64,000 nucleotides of DNA from an uncultured Celeribacter sp. (lineage in GTDB: Bacteria > Pseudomonadota > Alphaproteobacteria > Rhodobacterales > Rhodobacteraceae): positions 1,662,501 to 1,726,500 of the forward strand of contig NZ_OY780935.1 of assembly GCF_963675965.1 (NCBI RefSeq). The letters run 5' to 3'. The notes beneath the pieces are model-generated. The model was not told the origin of the DNA. It was given only the letters and a program-made list of their open reading frames with translations, and made no database searches. The position numbers were made by a program, and so were the translations under genes. Positions 31,882-40,364 of the stretch are shown here, one piece after another. Positions within the stretch are counted from its first letter, which is position 1. Each line of letters opens with the position of its first letter.

Positions 31882-32853
31882 TTAGCCCCAAAGTGCACGC
31901 ACGGGCGGGTGCACCCCCTCGGCGTCAAATCTCAACGGTTCGGCACGGTCTTCGGCCAAAAGCAAAGGTCCGTCAAGGTCTACGACCTTCGCCCCTTGCG
32001 CAACGAGGGTCGCAGGCGCCATAGCCAGTGAGGTCCCGACCATGCAACCGACCATGACCGCATAGCCTTCGTCCCGTGCCGCACGGCGCAACGCCAGCGC
32101 TTCGGTCAGACCGCCGGTTTTGTCGAGCTTGATGTTGATCACATCGTATTTGCCCTTCAGAGCGGGCAGACTGGCCCGATCGTGACAGGATTCATCGGCA
32201 CAGACCGGCAGCGGGCGTTCAATTTCCGCCAGCATGTCATCCTGCCCAGCGGGCAAGGGCTGCTCCACCAGCTGCACACCAAGACGCACCAGATGCGGGG
32301 CAAGATCTGCGTAGACCTCAGCCGTCCAGCCTTCATTCGCGTCGACGATGATTCTGGACTTTGGCGCACCGCGCCGAACGGCCTCAAGGCGGCCCATATC
32401 ATCCGCCGTGCCCAGCTTGATCTTGAGCAACGGACGATGCGCATGTTTCGCGGCAGAGCGCTCCATCTCTTCGGGCGAGGCCAGAGACAATGTGTAAGCG
32501 GTGATCATCGGGATTGGTGCGGGCAGGTCCAGCAGTTCCCAGACCCGTTTTCCGGCAGCTTTCGCCTCCAGATCCCACAGGGCACAATCCACGGCATTGC
32601 GTGCGGCCCCCGGCTCCAGTGCCTCTTGCAGGGTCGCGCGCGTGATGTCTTCCGGCAAGGCTGCGATCTGGGCGGCGACACTATCGAGGCTTTCACCGTA
32701 GCGCGCATAGGGCACGCATTCGCCCCAGCCTTGAGCCTCACCGTCACTGGCACGCACCGTGACCACCTTGGCCTCCGTGCGGGAACCGCGTGAAATCGTA
32801 AACACTTCCGCCAGACGAAAGCTCTCCTGCGTCACAGAAAGTTGGATCATCAT
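31882..32853 (-). CDS. dgcA: N-acetyl-D-glutamate racemase DgcA (enolase superfamily; annotated elsewhere as dipeptide epimerase)
   Basis: Muconate-lactonising-type enolase-superfamily enzyme, 323 residues. Active-site lysines in KIK (144-146), metal ligands D171 (DANEG), E197 (EQP) and D220 (DES), and the second lysine in INIKLDKTGG (239-248). The family includes L-Ala-D/L-Glu epimerases, but the pairing with a DUF1611 acetyltransferase gene marks it as the N-acetyl-D-Glu racemase of the DgcN-DgcA pathway. Downstream is the D-amino-acid transaminase. A hairpin terminator separates it from dgcN, so expression may differ. The alternative, a peptidoglycan dipeptide epimerase, cannot be excluded by sequence. 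Confidence 0.82.
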   Translation of the reverse strand: MMIQLSVTQESFRLAEVFTISRGSRTEAKVVTVRASDGEAQGWGECVPYARYGESLDSVAAQIAALPEDITRATLQEALEPGAARNAVDCALWDLEAKAAGKRVWELLDLPAPIPMITAYTLSLASPEEMERSAAKHAHRPLLKIKLGTADDMGRLEAVRRGAPKSRIIVDANEGWTAEVYADLAPHLVRLGVQLVEQPLPAGQDDMLAEIERPLPVCADESCHDRASLPALKGKYDVINIKLDKTGGLTEALALRRAARDEGYAVMVGCMVGTSLAMAPATLVAQGAKVVDLDGPLLLAEDRAEPLRFDAEGVHPPVRALWG

Positions 32854-32873
32854 GTCCTTCCAGGATCAGAGGC

Positions 32874-32903
32874 AAAAAACCGGGCGCCCCATCGGGGCAC
32901 CCG
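32874..32903 (-). terminator. Intercistronic terminator between dgcN and dgcA
   Basis: Stem CGGGCGCCCC (32881-32890) / GGGGCACCCG (32894-32903) with one G-T-type mismatch position and a 3-base loop. On the minus strand it is followed by GTTTTTT. Confidence 0.8.
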
Positions 32904-32919
32904 ACATTTCTTTTAGATC

Positions 32920-33915
32920 TCAGCCAAGCGCGTCAACCAGACGCGACGCCCCCTGACGGAAAGGATCGACGGCAGGAAGACCCATTTCCGCCTCGACCTT
33001 GACGAGATAGGCCAGAGCCTCTTCTTCGCTCATGTGCTGGGTGTTGACGGAAATCCCCACCACCTTGCAATCGGGGTTGGCCACTTTGGCCAGGGTCAGC
33101 GCCGTGTCACGCAGTGCCTCCAGCGTCGGCAACTGATACCCCGGCAGACCGCGCATATGGTCACGGGTCGGCTCATGGCATAGCACCAGCGCATCCGGCT
33201 GACCGCCATGAACCAGCGCCATGGTCACACCAGAATAGGACACATGGAACAGGCTGCCCTGACCTTCGATCAGATCCCAGTGATCGTCATCATTGTCCGG
33301 CGTCAGCCATTCAATGGACCCGGCCATGAAGTCAGCGATTACGGCATCCAGCGGCACGCCTTCGCCGGTAATCAGAATGCCGGTCTGACCGGTCGCCCGG
33401 AAGCTCGACTTCATCCCGCGCGCGCGCATGTCCTTGTCCATCGCCAGAGCGGTGTACATTTTGCCGACCGAGCAATCGGTGCCAACCGCAAGACAGCGTT
33501 TGCCCGACCGTTTTACACCATTGGCGATCGGGTATTTCACAGATGGCACACGCACGTCATGCAGCGTGCGGCCAAAGGTCTTTGCGACGGCCACAAGATC
33601 CTCTTCTTCTCGCAGAAGATTGTGCAGCCCCGACGCGATGTCGAAGCCCTCTTCCAGCGCGTCGATCAGAACTTTTTTCCACGCCTGACTGATGACACCA
33701 CCACGGTTGGCCACGCCGATCACCAGCGTTTTGGCCCCGGCGGCTTTCGCGGCCTTCAGATCCATGTCAGGCAGTTTCATGTCGGCTTTGCAGCCCTCCA
33801 TGCGGAACTGACCCAAAGCATATTCCGGGCGCCAGTCCTTGATCCCCTGCGCCACTTTCGCAGCCAGTTGGTCCGGGGCGTCCCCGAGGAAGAGAAGATA
33901 AGGCGTTTCAATCAT
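32920..33915 (-). CDS. dgcN: N-acetyltransferase DgcN (DUF1611 family), D-glutamate catabolism
   Basis: 331 residues. DUF1611 protein with an N-terminal Rossmann-like domain and a C-terminal P-loop domain: GTDCSVGKM (145-153) and EGQGSL (217-222). Start 33915 has GGAGAG 7 bases upstream; a 45-codon upstream extension through AT-rich DNA is rejected. DgcN members acetylate D-glutamate to N-acetyl-D-glutamate, which DgcA then racemises. Divergent from malyl-CoA lyase. The family link is good; the specific activity is inferred from the neighbouring dgcA. Confidence 0.85.
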   Translation of the reverse strand: MIETPYLLFLGDAPDQLAAKVAQGIKDWRPEYALGQFRMEGCKADMKLPDMDLKAAKAAGAKTLVIGVANRGGVISQAWKKVLIDALEEGFDIASGLHNLLREEEDLVAVAKTFGRTLHDVRVPSVKYPIANGVKRSGKRCLAVGTDCSVGKMYTALAMDKDMRARGMKSSFRATGQTGILITGEGVPLDAVIADFMAGSIEWLTPDNDDDHWDLIEGQGSLFHVSYSGVTMALVHGGQPDALVLCHEPTRDHMRGLPGYQLPTLEALRDTALTLAKVANPDCKVVGISVNTQHMSEEEALAYLVKVEAEMGLPAVDPFRQGASRLVDALG

Positions 33916-34194
33916 GGTGCAGCTCTCCAGTTGCGTTTGAACCAGAGTGACGAAGATTCGCCGCAAAGTGCTTCGTATTTTTGAATACCGATGCGATGAA
34001 ATGGGATATTCTCCCGATTTTAAATGAAAGTTCGGAAGATATTTTTGCATGTCTATTAAATAGTCAAAAAATAAACTTCATTTATCCGCATTCTCGGGAA
34101 TTGCCGCAGATGCAAAATTCGCTTGCGATCCCAAAAGCAAGATAATAACTGTTTAATGCAAATATTAGAAATATACTTACCTAAGGGAGCAAGA
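33916..34194. promoter_or_regulatory. AT-rich divergent promoter region between dgcN and malyl-CoA lyase
   Basis: 279 bases, clearly AT-richer than its surroundings, must hold both promoters. It contains repeated TGCAAA/TTTGCA elements: TTTTTGCAT in the middle, GATGCAAAAT near 34110 and AATGCAAATA near 34157. These resemble half-sites of the ScfR/PccR-type regulators of acyl-CoA metabolism but none is a full match. I see no riboswitch or gene. Confidence 0.35.
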
Positions 34195-35154
34195 ATGTCC
34201 TTCCGCCTTCAGCCGACGCCGCCCGCCCGCCCAAACCGTTGCCAGTTGTTCGGCCCGGGGTCGAACACCAAACTGTTCCCCAAAATGGCCGCATCCGAGG
34301 CGGATGTGATCAACCTTGACCTCGAAGACTCCGTCGCTCCCACTGACAAGGACATGGCGCGGGCCAATATCATCGAGGCGATCAACACGATTGACTGGGG
34401 CAAGAAAACGCTCGCCGTGCGGATCAACTCGCTCGACACGCCGTTCTGGTATCGCGATGTCGTGGATCTGCTGGAACAGGCAGATGAACGGCTGGACCAG
34501 ATCATGATCCCGAAAGTGGGCTGCGCAGAGGACATCTATGCCGTTGACGCCTTGGTGACCGCGATTGAGGCCGCCAAGGGTCGACAGAAAAAGGTGAACT
34601 TCGAGGTCATCATCGAGTCGGCTGCGGGCATCGCTCATGTTGAAGCCATCGCCGCCAGTTCGCCACGCCTTGTCGCCATGAGCCTCGGCGCCGCCGATTT
34701 CGCGGCCAGCATGGGCATGCAGACCACCGGCATCGGCGGCACACAGGAAAACTATTATATGCTGCACGGCGACACGCGGCATTATTCCGACCCATGGCAC
34801 TGGGCGCAGGCCGCCATCGTCGCCGCCTGTCGCACGCACGGCGTGCTTCCGGTCGATGGTCCCTTTGGCGATTTCTCCGATGACGAAGGCTACCGGGCAC
34901 AGGCGCGGCGTTCCGCGTCTCTCGGCATGGTTGGCAAATGGGCGATCCACCCGAAACAGATCGCGCTGGCCAATGAGGTCTTCACGCCGTCCGAGGAGGC
35001 CGTCACCGAAGCCCGCGAAATCCTTGCCGCCATGGAACAGGCCAAGGCCAATGGCGAAGGCGCGACGGTCTACAAAGGTCGCCTGGTCGACATTGCCTCG
35101 ATCAAACAGGCCGAGGTCATCGTGGCCCAGGCAGAGCTGATCGCGAACAGCTAA
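34195..35154 (+). CDS. mcl1: L-malyl-CoA/beta-methylmalyl-CoA lyase
   Basis: CitE-like lyase, 319 residues, cleaving L-malyl-CoA to acetyl-CoA and glyoxylate and beta-methylmalyl-CoA to propionyl-CoA and glyoxylate in the ethylmalonyl-CoA and related pathways. Start 34195 (MSFRLQPTPPARPNRCQLFGPGS) has AAGGGAG upstream. Metal and CoA motifs: NLDLEDSV (Asp/Glu ligands), VIIESAAGIAHVE, MSLGAADFAASMG and MVGKWAIHPKQI near the C-terminus. Mcl1 is common in Roseobacter-group bacteria. Transcribed away from dgcN; the next gene is convergent. Confidence 0.93.
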   Translation: MSFRLQPTPPARPNRCQLFGPGSNTKLFPKMAASEADVINLDLEDSVAPTDKDMARANIIEAINTIDWGKKTLAVRINSLDTPFWYRDVVDLLEQADERLDQIMIPKVGCAEDIYAVDALVTAIEAAKGRQKKVNFEVIIESAAGIAHVEAIAASSPRLVAMSLGAADFAASMGMQTTGIGGTQENYYMLHGDTRHYSDPWHWAQAAIVAACRTHGVLPVDGPFGDFSDDEGYRAQARRSASLGMVGKWAIHPKQIALANEVFTPSEEAVTEAREILAAMEQAKANGEGATVYKGRLVDIASIKQAEVIVAQAELIANS

Positions 35155-35208
35155 TCCCCTCCGTTAATCCCCTCAGCCAGTGCGGGGAGGCACGGTCGTT
35201 GAGGCGAG

Positions 35209-35244
35209 AACGCCCCGAGGCATAGGCTTCGGGGCGTTTCTTTT
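35209..35244. terminator. Terminator between mcl1 and the AraC-type gene
   Basis: Stem AACGCCCCGA (35209-35218) / TCGGGGCGTT (35229-35238), 10-base loop, followed by TCTTTT; sits between convergent genes. Confidence 0.85.
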
Positions 35245-36082
35245 AGCGGATCGGCGCGCAGATCAGCGTCACCAAATCCTCCGGCGCAGTGTCCATCGGC
35301 GTGTTCTCGTAAATTTCGAACGGTGGGCCGTCGCGCAGCTCTTCACCACTTTCCGGCAACCATTTGCCGTAGAGGTAATCATAGGCCTGACGCAGCCCGG
35401 TATAGGGTCCGACATGACGCAACACGGCATAGCGTCCTCCCGAAAGCGCAAAGGGTTCGAGCGGCGTTTCAAGCGTCGCGTCCCCCGTCAGGATGAACCC
35501 CGCCATGCTCCGCATCTCTTCGACCGGCACCTCGCCCGGGTTGGAAAAATACACACCGACCATAGGCCCAAGCACCGACCCCATACCGCGCGACAAGGCG
35601 GTTTTGGCAGCCACCTCAAAAGCCTGCCCGATCTCCATGTAATCGCCCTGATGCGCAACTCCCGCAAAAGACGCAGGCGCGCGGTCCTGGGTCGTGATCT
35701 CATACATAACGTAGTCTCCTTTTTCCGTGAGCCGCAGAGGCGGCATCTCGACACCGCGCGTCCGAAAGGCGGTGGGCGTCAGTCCAAAGGCATCCTGAAA
35801 GGCTCGGGCAAAGCTGCGCGGATTGGGGTAACCACACAATTGGGCGATGCGCTCGATCTCGTCTTCGCCCTGCACCAGAAGATGCGAGGCCTTGTAAAGC
35901 CGCACCCGCCGGATGAACCCCGCCACCGTCTCGCCAGTCATCGCGGAAAACACCCGGTGAAAATGAAATCGCGACAGGGCAGCGACATCCGCCAAAGTGT
36001 CGAGCGAGAGATCGCCATCGAGATGGGCGTAAACGTGATCCAAAACCCGCAAGAGCCGATCTTCATAAGAGTGTCGCGCCAT
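35243..36082 (-). CDS. AraC-family regulator with GyrI-like effector domain
   Basis: 279 residues. N-terminal AraC HTH pair (about 1-108; LDTLADVAALSRFHFHRVFSAMTGETV and IAQLCGYPNPRSFARAFQDAFGLTPTAFR) followed by a GyrI-like small-molecule-binding domain (about 120-279). This Rob/SoxS-like head-to-effector order is common in regulators of drug or redox response. No obvious target gene is beside it; it is divergent from accA. Ligand unknown. Confidence 0.92.
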   Translation of the reverse strand: MARHSYEDRLLRVLDHVYAHLDGDLSLDTLADVAALSRFHFHRVFSAMTGETVAGFIRRVRLYKASHLLVQGEDEIERIAQLCGYPNPRSFARAFQDAFGLTPTAFRTRGVEMPPLRLTEKGDYVMYEITTQDRAPASFAGVAHQGDYMEIGQAFEVAAKTALSRGMGSVLGPMVGVYFSNPGEVPVEEMRSMAGFILTGDATLETPLEPFALSGGRYAVLRHVGPYTGLRQAYDYLYGKWLPESGEELRDGPPFEIYENTPMDTAPEDLVTLICAPIR

Positions 36083-36210
36083 TAATGCCCGTATCCTTTC
36101 AACATGTCCTCAAGCTAAGAGATACCGTTTCAGCAGATCACAAATCTTGCCGAGTTGCACCCGCGCGCGAAAATAGCCATATACGGGGTCGAAACCGTTC
36201 GGAGGTCCGC

Positions 36211-37173
36211 ATGACTCACTATCTCGAATTCGAAAAACCCTTGGCCGAGATCGAGGGCAAAGCCGAAGAATTGCGCGCCATGGCCCGCAGCAACGAAGAG
36301 ATGGACGTCGAAAAAGAGGCTGCTGCTTTGGACAAGAAAGCTGCGGACATGCTGACGGACCTCTACAAAGGCCTGTCGCCCTGGCGCAAATGCCAGGTCG
36401 CCCGTCATCCGGAACGGCCCCATTGCCGCGATTACATCGACGCGCTGTTCACCGAGTACACGCCGCTGGCAGGAGATCGCAATTTCGCCGACGACCACGC
36501 CGTCATGGGCGGTCTGGCACGATTCAATGGCGAACCCGTCGTCGTCATTGGCCAGGAAAAAGGCCATGACACCAAAAGCCGCATCGAACGCAACTTCGGC
36601 ATGGCGCGCCCCGAAGGCTATCGCAAGGCCATCCGCCTGATGGATCTGGCCGACCGCTTCGGTCTGCCGGTGATCGCGCTGGTCGACACACCCGGCGCCT
36701 ACCCGGGCAAAGGCGCCGAAGAACGCGGCCAATCCGAAGCCATCGCCCGTTCAACGGAAAAATGCCTGAACCTCAAAGTTCCGATGATCTCTGTCATCAT
36801 CGGCGAAGGCGGCTCTGGCGGCGCAGTTGCCTTTGCATCGGCCAATAAGGTCGCGATGCTCGAACATTCCGTCTATTCGGTGATTTCCCCCGAAGGCTGC
36901 GCCTCGATCCTGTGGAAGGATGCCGAGAAAATGCGCGAAGCTGCCGAAGCGCTGCGCCTCACGGCGCAGGATCTGCACAAGCTGGGCGTCATCGATCAGA
37001 TCATTCCCGAACCGCTGGGTGGCGCACAACGCGACCGCGCTGGCACCATCGCGGCCGTCGGCAAGGCCATCGAAACGATGCTGGCGCCAATGAAAAAGAA
37101 AAAGCCCGAAACCCTTCTCAAGGATCGCCGCAAGAAGTTCCTCGACATGGGCTCAAAGGGGTTGGCTGCCTGA
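36211..37173 (+). CDS. accA: Acetyl-CoA carboxylase carboxyltransferase subunit alpha
   Basis: Half of the carboxyltransferase that makes malonyl-CoA for fatty-acid synthesis, 320 residues. The start at 36211 has GGAGGT 5 bases upstream and is preferred over a 42-codon in-frame extension. Motifs: N-terminal MTHYLEFEKPLAEIEGK, then VVVIGQEKGHDTKSRIERNFG, VDTPGAYPGKGAEERGQ and the oxyanion-type loop EGGSGGAVAF. All are canonical for AccA. Single gene ending at a terminator; accD is not in the window. Confidence 0.97.
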   Translation: MTHYLEFEKPLAEIEGKAEELRAMARSNEEMDVEKEAAALDKKAADMLTDLYKGLSPWRKCQVARHPERPHCRDYIDALFTEYTPLAGDRNFADDHAVMGGLARFNGEPVVVIGQEKGHDTKSRIERNFGMARPEGYRKAIRLMDLADRFGLPVIALVDTPGAYPGKGAEERGQSEAIARSTEKCLNLKVPMISVIIGEGGSGGAVAFASANKVAMLEHSVYSVISPEGCASILWKDAEKMREAAEALRLTAQDLHKLGVIDQIIPEPLGGAQRDRAGTIAAVGKAIETMLAPMKKKKPETLLKDRRKKFLDMGSKGLAA

Positions 37174-37201
37174 GGCTGAGTATTTCGGCAGCAAAGGAAA
37201 C

Positions 37202-37231
37202 AGGCCGCGCGGAATCTGCGCGGCCTTTTCT
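37202..37231 (+). terminator. accA terminator
   Basis: Perfect 9-bp stem AGGCCGCGC (37202-37210) / GCGCGGCCT (37218-37226), 7-base loop, then TTTCTTT. Confidence 0.85.
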
Positions 37232-37840
37232 TTACCACATGGTCTTTGCGGCGCGCTCCGGCCATGCTTCGTCATAAGCCTTGCCGCCCACCTTGCCCTG
37301 TGTCAGAGCGGCAAGAATATCGCCCACGCTGGGCAGGCCCGCGCTATCATCGCGCCCGCTCCAAAGCTCTGCCCGCATCAAGGCACGGGCACATTGGGTG
37401 TAGATTTCCCCGATATCGAAAACGATAACCGAACGGGGATTTTTCCCCTTGATTTCAAAGCTCTGACACAGATCATCATCCAGCGTCACGATTGCACGCC
37501 CGTTCATTCGCACCACATTGTTGGAACCGGGCACGAAAAACATCAGCGAACAGCGCGGATCTCGTACGATGTTGCGCAGGCTGTCGATCCGGTTGTTGCC
37601 AGCCCAGTCAGGCAGCGCCAATGTGCCGGGGTCAAGCTCGCGCACCACGGGATCCTTGTCGCCGCGCGGCGAGGCATCTGTTCCCTCGGGTCCGACCGTC
37701 GACAGGATGCAAAACCGCGACCGCTCGATCCAGAGCCGGAATTCCGGCGTCATCCGCCGCGCCACTTTTTCCGTCGCTGCCGCGCCCGGCGTCCCGTAAC
37801 GCCCGTCCAACTCAGCGATCTCTGTGACTGCTGTGACCAT
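37232..37840 (-). CDS. Pyridoxamine 5'-phosphate oxidase-like FMN-binding protein
   Basis: 202-residue split-barrel flavoprotein of the PPOX superfamily (MSMEG_1061-type group). The core is IERSRFCILSTVGPEGTDASPRGD, then DWAGNNRIDSLRNIVRDPRCSLMFFVPG and an FEIKGKNPRSVIVFDIGEIYTQCARAL segment near 150. Members bind FMN, F420 or heme; the actual reaction is unknown. Convergent with accA and transcribed in the direction opposite to it. It is not PdxH, which is longer and has different motifs. Confidence 0.85.
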   Translation of the reverse strand: MVTAVTEIAELDGRYGTPGAAATEKVARRMTPEFRLWIERSRFCILSTVGPEGTDASPRGDKDPVVRELDPGTLALPDWAGNNRIDSLRNIVRDPRCSLMFFVPGSNNVVRMNGRAIVTLDDDLCQSFEIKGKNPRSVIVFDIGEIYTQCARALMRAELWSGRDDSAGLPSVGDILAALTQGKVGGKAYDEAWPERAAKTMW

Positions 37841-37877
37841 GTAATCTCCTCCAGTTTACCTCCGCGAAGACCCGGTG

Positions 37878-38618
37878 TTAGGTCCGTGCGGGCACCGAAA
37901 ACCCGGCTTCCTTCATCAGCCGGTCAGACGCGTCTTCAACCACCTCTTCCAGCGCGACCATCATGTCTTTCATGTCTTGACCCGCTTCGATCCGTGGCAG
38001 GAATTCGACCACTGCCGTGCCGCGCTTGCGATAGATGCCATGGCGCGGCCAGAAGACCCCGACATTGGTTGCTGCCGGCACAATGTCCTGACCCGTCTGA
38101 TCATAGAGCACCCCTGCGCCCACCTTGTAAGGCAGCCGTGCCCCTGCCGCGACGCGGGTGCCCTGCGGGAAGATGATCAACTGTCCCGGCTGCGCCGCAC
38201 CGCTGCGCACATCGGCGACCATCTTGCGAATGGCCTGACCGCGCTTGCCACGATCCACCGGCACACAGCCGATCCGCTTGGCATAATAGCCCACGATCGG
38301 CGTCCACAGCAGTTGCCGTTTCATGATGAATTTGGGCCGAGGCACTGCCGAGACGATCAGGATGATGTCGAAAAAGCTTTGATGCTTGGCCCCGATCAGC
38401 ACCTCATCCACCGGCACTTCACCCCGGATTTCGGATTTCAGCCCGACCAGCCACCGCGCGGAAAAGCGGACCCAGTGGCAATAGGTCCAGCAGGCCCGAT
38501 AGGCATAGTCCCGTTTGAACAGTACGATGGGGGTGAAGAACACCGCCAGAATGGCCATAGACAGATACATCTGGATCACAAAGATCAGCGACAGCAGCCA
38601 TTGTACCGGATAGAACAT
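37878..38618 (-). CDS. plsC: 1-acyl-sn-glycerol-3-phosphate acyltransferase
   Basis: Inner-membrane acyltransferase making phosphatidic acid, 246 residues. The ATG at 38618 overlaps the ftsX stop (TGATG at 38616-38620). HX4D motif H79-D84 (HQSFFD) and the EGTR-like block FPQGTR, with a leading hydrophobic helix (about 1-30). A much longer in-frame extension overlaps ftsX and is a shadow. Third gene of the ftsE-ftsX-plsC cluster, which may link cell division with lipid synthesis. Confidence 0.93.
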   Translation of the reverse strand: MFYPVQWLLSLIFVIQMYLSMAILAVFFTPIVLFKRDYAYRACWTYCHWVRFSARWLVGLKSEIRGEVPVDEVLIGAKHQSFFDIILIVSAVPRPKFIMKRQLLWTPIVGYYAKRIGCVPVDRGKRGQAIRKMVADVRSGAAQPGQLIIFPQGTRVAAGARLPYKVGAGVLYDQTGQDIVPAATNVGVFWPRHGIYRKRGTAVVEFLPRIEAGQDMKDMMVALEEVVEDASDRLMKEAGFSVPART

Positions 38619-39517
38619 CACATCAATCTCCCCAAAACCCTGCCTGACGCGAACCGCGTCGCAAGGAAGGATACGACAGCCGCGAGAAGCGGAATGACAA
38701 CCGGCCAGAGCCATTGCGCCCCGGAAAAGCCGAGCCCGGTCAGAAAGCCGCCTTCCACTTGGGCCGAAGGTAAAAGCGCAATGGCGATCACGCCCAAAAC
38801 CGTCCCAATCAGCGCGCCAGACAGGCCGCGCATGGTGAAGCGGCGCACGAAGGCTCCCGCGATATAGCGATCGGTCGCGCCAACAAGACGCAGCGTGCGA
38901 ATAACCTGCGCATTGGCAGACAGCGCCGCATTGGCGGCCAGAGTGATCATTGCTGCGGTCACCCCCGCGATCAGCAACAGCGACACATAGCCCAACAGCC
39001 GCAGCCGGTCCGCAGCCTTGACCAGAGGTCGCCGCCAACGGGTGTGATCGTCAAGGACCGCGCCGGGGGCCTCGCCCGCCAGCCGCAGCCGTAGCCCTTC
39101 GCCATCATAGCCCTCGGAGGTTTCGATCACCTCGATCAGCGCTGGCAGCGGCAGATCCTCAACCGGCAGAGCACTACCCAGCCAGGGTTCGAGTAGCGCC
39201 TTTTCATCCTCGGAACTCAGTTGTCGCGCCGAGGCAACGCCGGGGGTCGTCTCCAGCACTTTGAGAGCCGCAGCCACCTGCGCGTCGATCTGTTCGGACG
39301 GGGCAGAAATGCGCACGGTCGATGCCCGCGCCAGCTCATTGCCCCAACGTTCGGCCAGTCGCCCGGTTGCCAACGACAGGGCCAGGGCGAACACCGCCAG
39401 AAACGCCATCGCCGCCGCGGTCATCAAGGTCAGCTGCGCCGTAAATCCCGAGGGTGGTACGACACGGGATTCGCCGCCGTCACGCAGGCTCAGAAGAGAA
39501 AACCATACCATTTTCAC
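38618..39517 (-). CDS. ftsX: Cell division protein FtsX, ABC-type permease subunit
   Basis: Membrane subunit of the FtsEX complex that transmits ATP hydrolysis to periplasmic peptidoglycan hydrolases, 299 residues. One N-terminal TM (about 30-50), an extracytoplasmic domain (about 55-165), then three TM helices with the FtsX-typical VRTLRLVGATDRYIAGAFVRR-like loop (RTLRLVGATD). It starts at GTG 39517, overlapping the ftsE stop (GTGA); an ATG two codons later is possible. Coupled to ftsE and plsC. Confidence 0.93.
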   Translation of the reverse strand: MKMVWFSLLSLRDGGESRVVPPSGFTAQLTLMTAAAMAFLAVFALALSLATGRLAERWGNELARASTVRISAPSEQIDAQVAAALKVLETTPGVASARQLSSEDEKALLEPWLGSALPVEDLPLPALIEVIETSEGYDGEGLRLRLAGEAPGAVLDDHTRWRRPLVKAADRLRLLGYVSLLLIAGVTAAMITLAANAALSANAQVIRTLRLVGATDRYIAGAFVRRFTMRGLSGALIGTVLGVIAIALLPSAQVEGGFLTGLGFSGAQWLWPVVIPLLAAVVSFLATRFASGRVLGRLM

Positions 39518-40185
39518 AGGTCCGCCCCCGCTTGCTGAATACGCCGGTTCGAAATCCGCAACACGCGGGCCTGAACCTGCGCTTTAGCCTGCCGGATCAA
39601 ATGCATGTCATGGGTGGCGATGACCACGGTTTTGCCCATCCGGTTTAATTCGATCAAAAGCTGCAACAGGCGCAGGGACATGTCCCAATCGACATTGCCG
39701 GTGGGTTCATCGGCAAGGATCACTTCGGGAGCCATGATCAGAGCCCGCGCCAAAGCGGCGCGCTGGCGTTCGCCCCCCGAGAGTTCGGGCGGCAGTGCGC
39801 GTGCCTGCCCGCTCAGCCCGACCCAGGCCAGAAGGTCCTGCAGATCCTGTCCCGAGCGCGGGCGCTCCGAAACGGTCAGGGGCAAGGCCACGTTTTCCTC
39901 CAGACTGAGGTGGTCCAGAAACTGGCAATCCTGATGCACCACCCCAATCCGGCGGCGCAGTTCGGCCACATCATCGCGCATCAGATCGCGCGCATCCTGT
40001 CCGAAGATCGTCACCCGCCCGGTGGTCGCCTGCAATTCCCGATAACACAGTTTGAGAAAGGTGGTTTTGCCCGCCCCGGACGGGCCGGTCAGGAAATGGA
40101 AGGACCCCGGCGCCAGCGAAAAGGTCATCTCCGTAAGAAGATCCTGCCCGCCATAGCCATATCCCGCTTCATGAAACTCGATCAC
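39514..40185 (-). CDS. ftsE: Cell division ATP-binding protein FtsE
   Basis: ATPase of the FtsEX complex, 223 residues. Walker A GPSGAGKTT (34-42), Q-loop VVHQDCQFLDHLSLEENVALPL (about 76-98), signature LSGGERQRAALARAL, Walker B VILADEPTGNVDWD. First gene of the ftsE-ftsX-plsC operon; overlaps ftsX by four bases. A hairpin lies just upstream at 40195-40214. Confidence 0.95.
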   Translation of the reverse strand: MIEFHEAGYGYGGQDLLTEMTFSLAPGSFHFLTGPSGAGKTTFLKLCYRELQATTGRVTIFGQDARDLMRDDVAELRRRIGVVHQDCQFLDHLSLEENVALPLTVSERPRSGQDLQDLLAWVGLSGQARALPPELSGGERQRAALARALIMAPEVILADEPTGNVDWDMSLRLLQLLIELNRMGKTVVIATHDMHLIRQAKAQVQARVLRISNRRIQQAGADL

Positions 40186-40194
40186 TGAGAACCC

Positions 40195-40214
40195 CTGTCG
40201 CTCGTTCGCGACAG
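40195..40214. repeat. Inverted repeat upstream of ftsE
   Basis: CTGTCGC (40195-40201) / GCGACAG (40208-40214) with a 6-base loop, 10 bases from the ftsE start, in the gap to a divergent zinc-ribbon gene. Possible operator; no T-run strong enough to call a terminator. Confidence 0.35.
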
Positions 40215-40364
40215 TTTTGCCTCACCCGCTGGCCGCTTTCAATGCAACTGTCACAAACTGCCGCAAAAACATGGACAATCTTTGCAGGGACGATAACATT
40301 CGGCGCAGAGCAGTGCGTCCGGCGCACAACCGAATGACGACATGGGAACGGTGTCAGGGGAACT

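Noticed and set aside
38619..39038. Long upstream extension of the plsC frame
   Set aside because: It overlaps ftsX, which is well supported; the TGATG overlap sets the plsC start at 38618.
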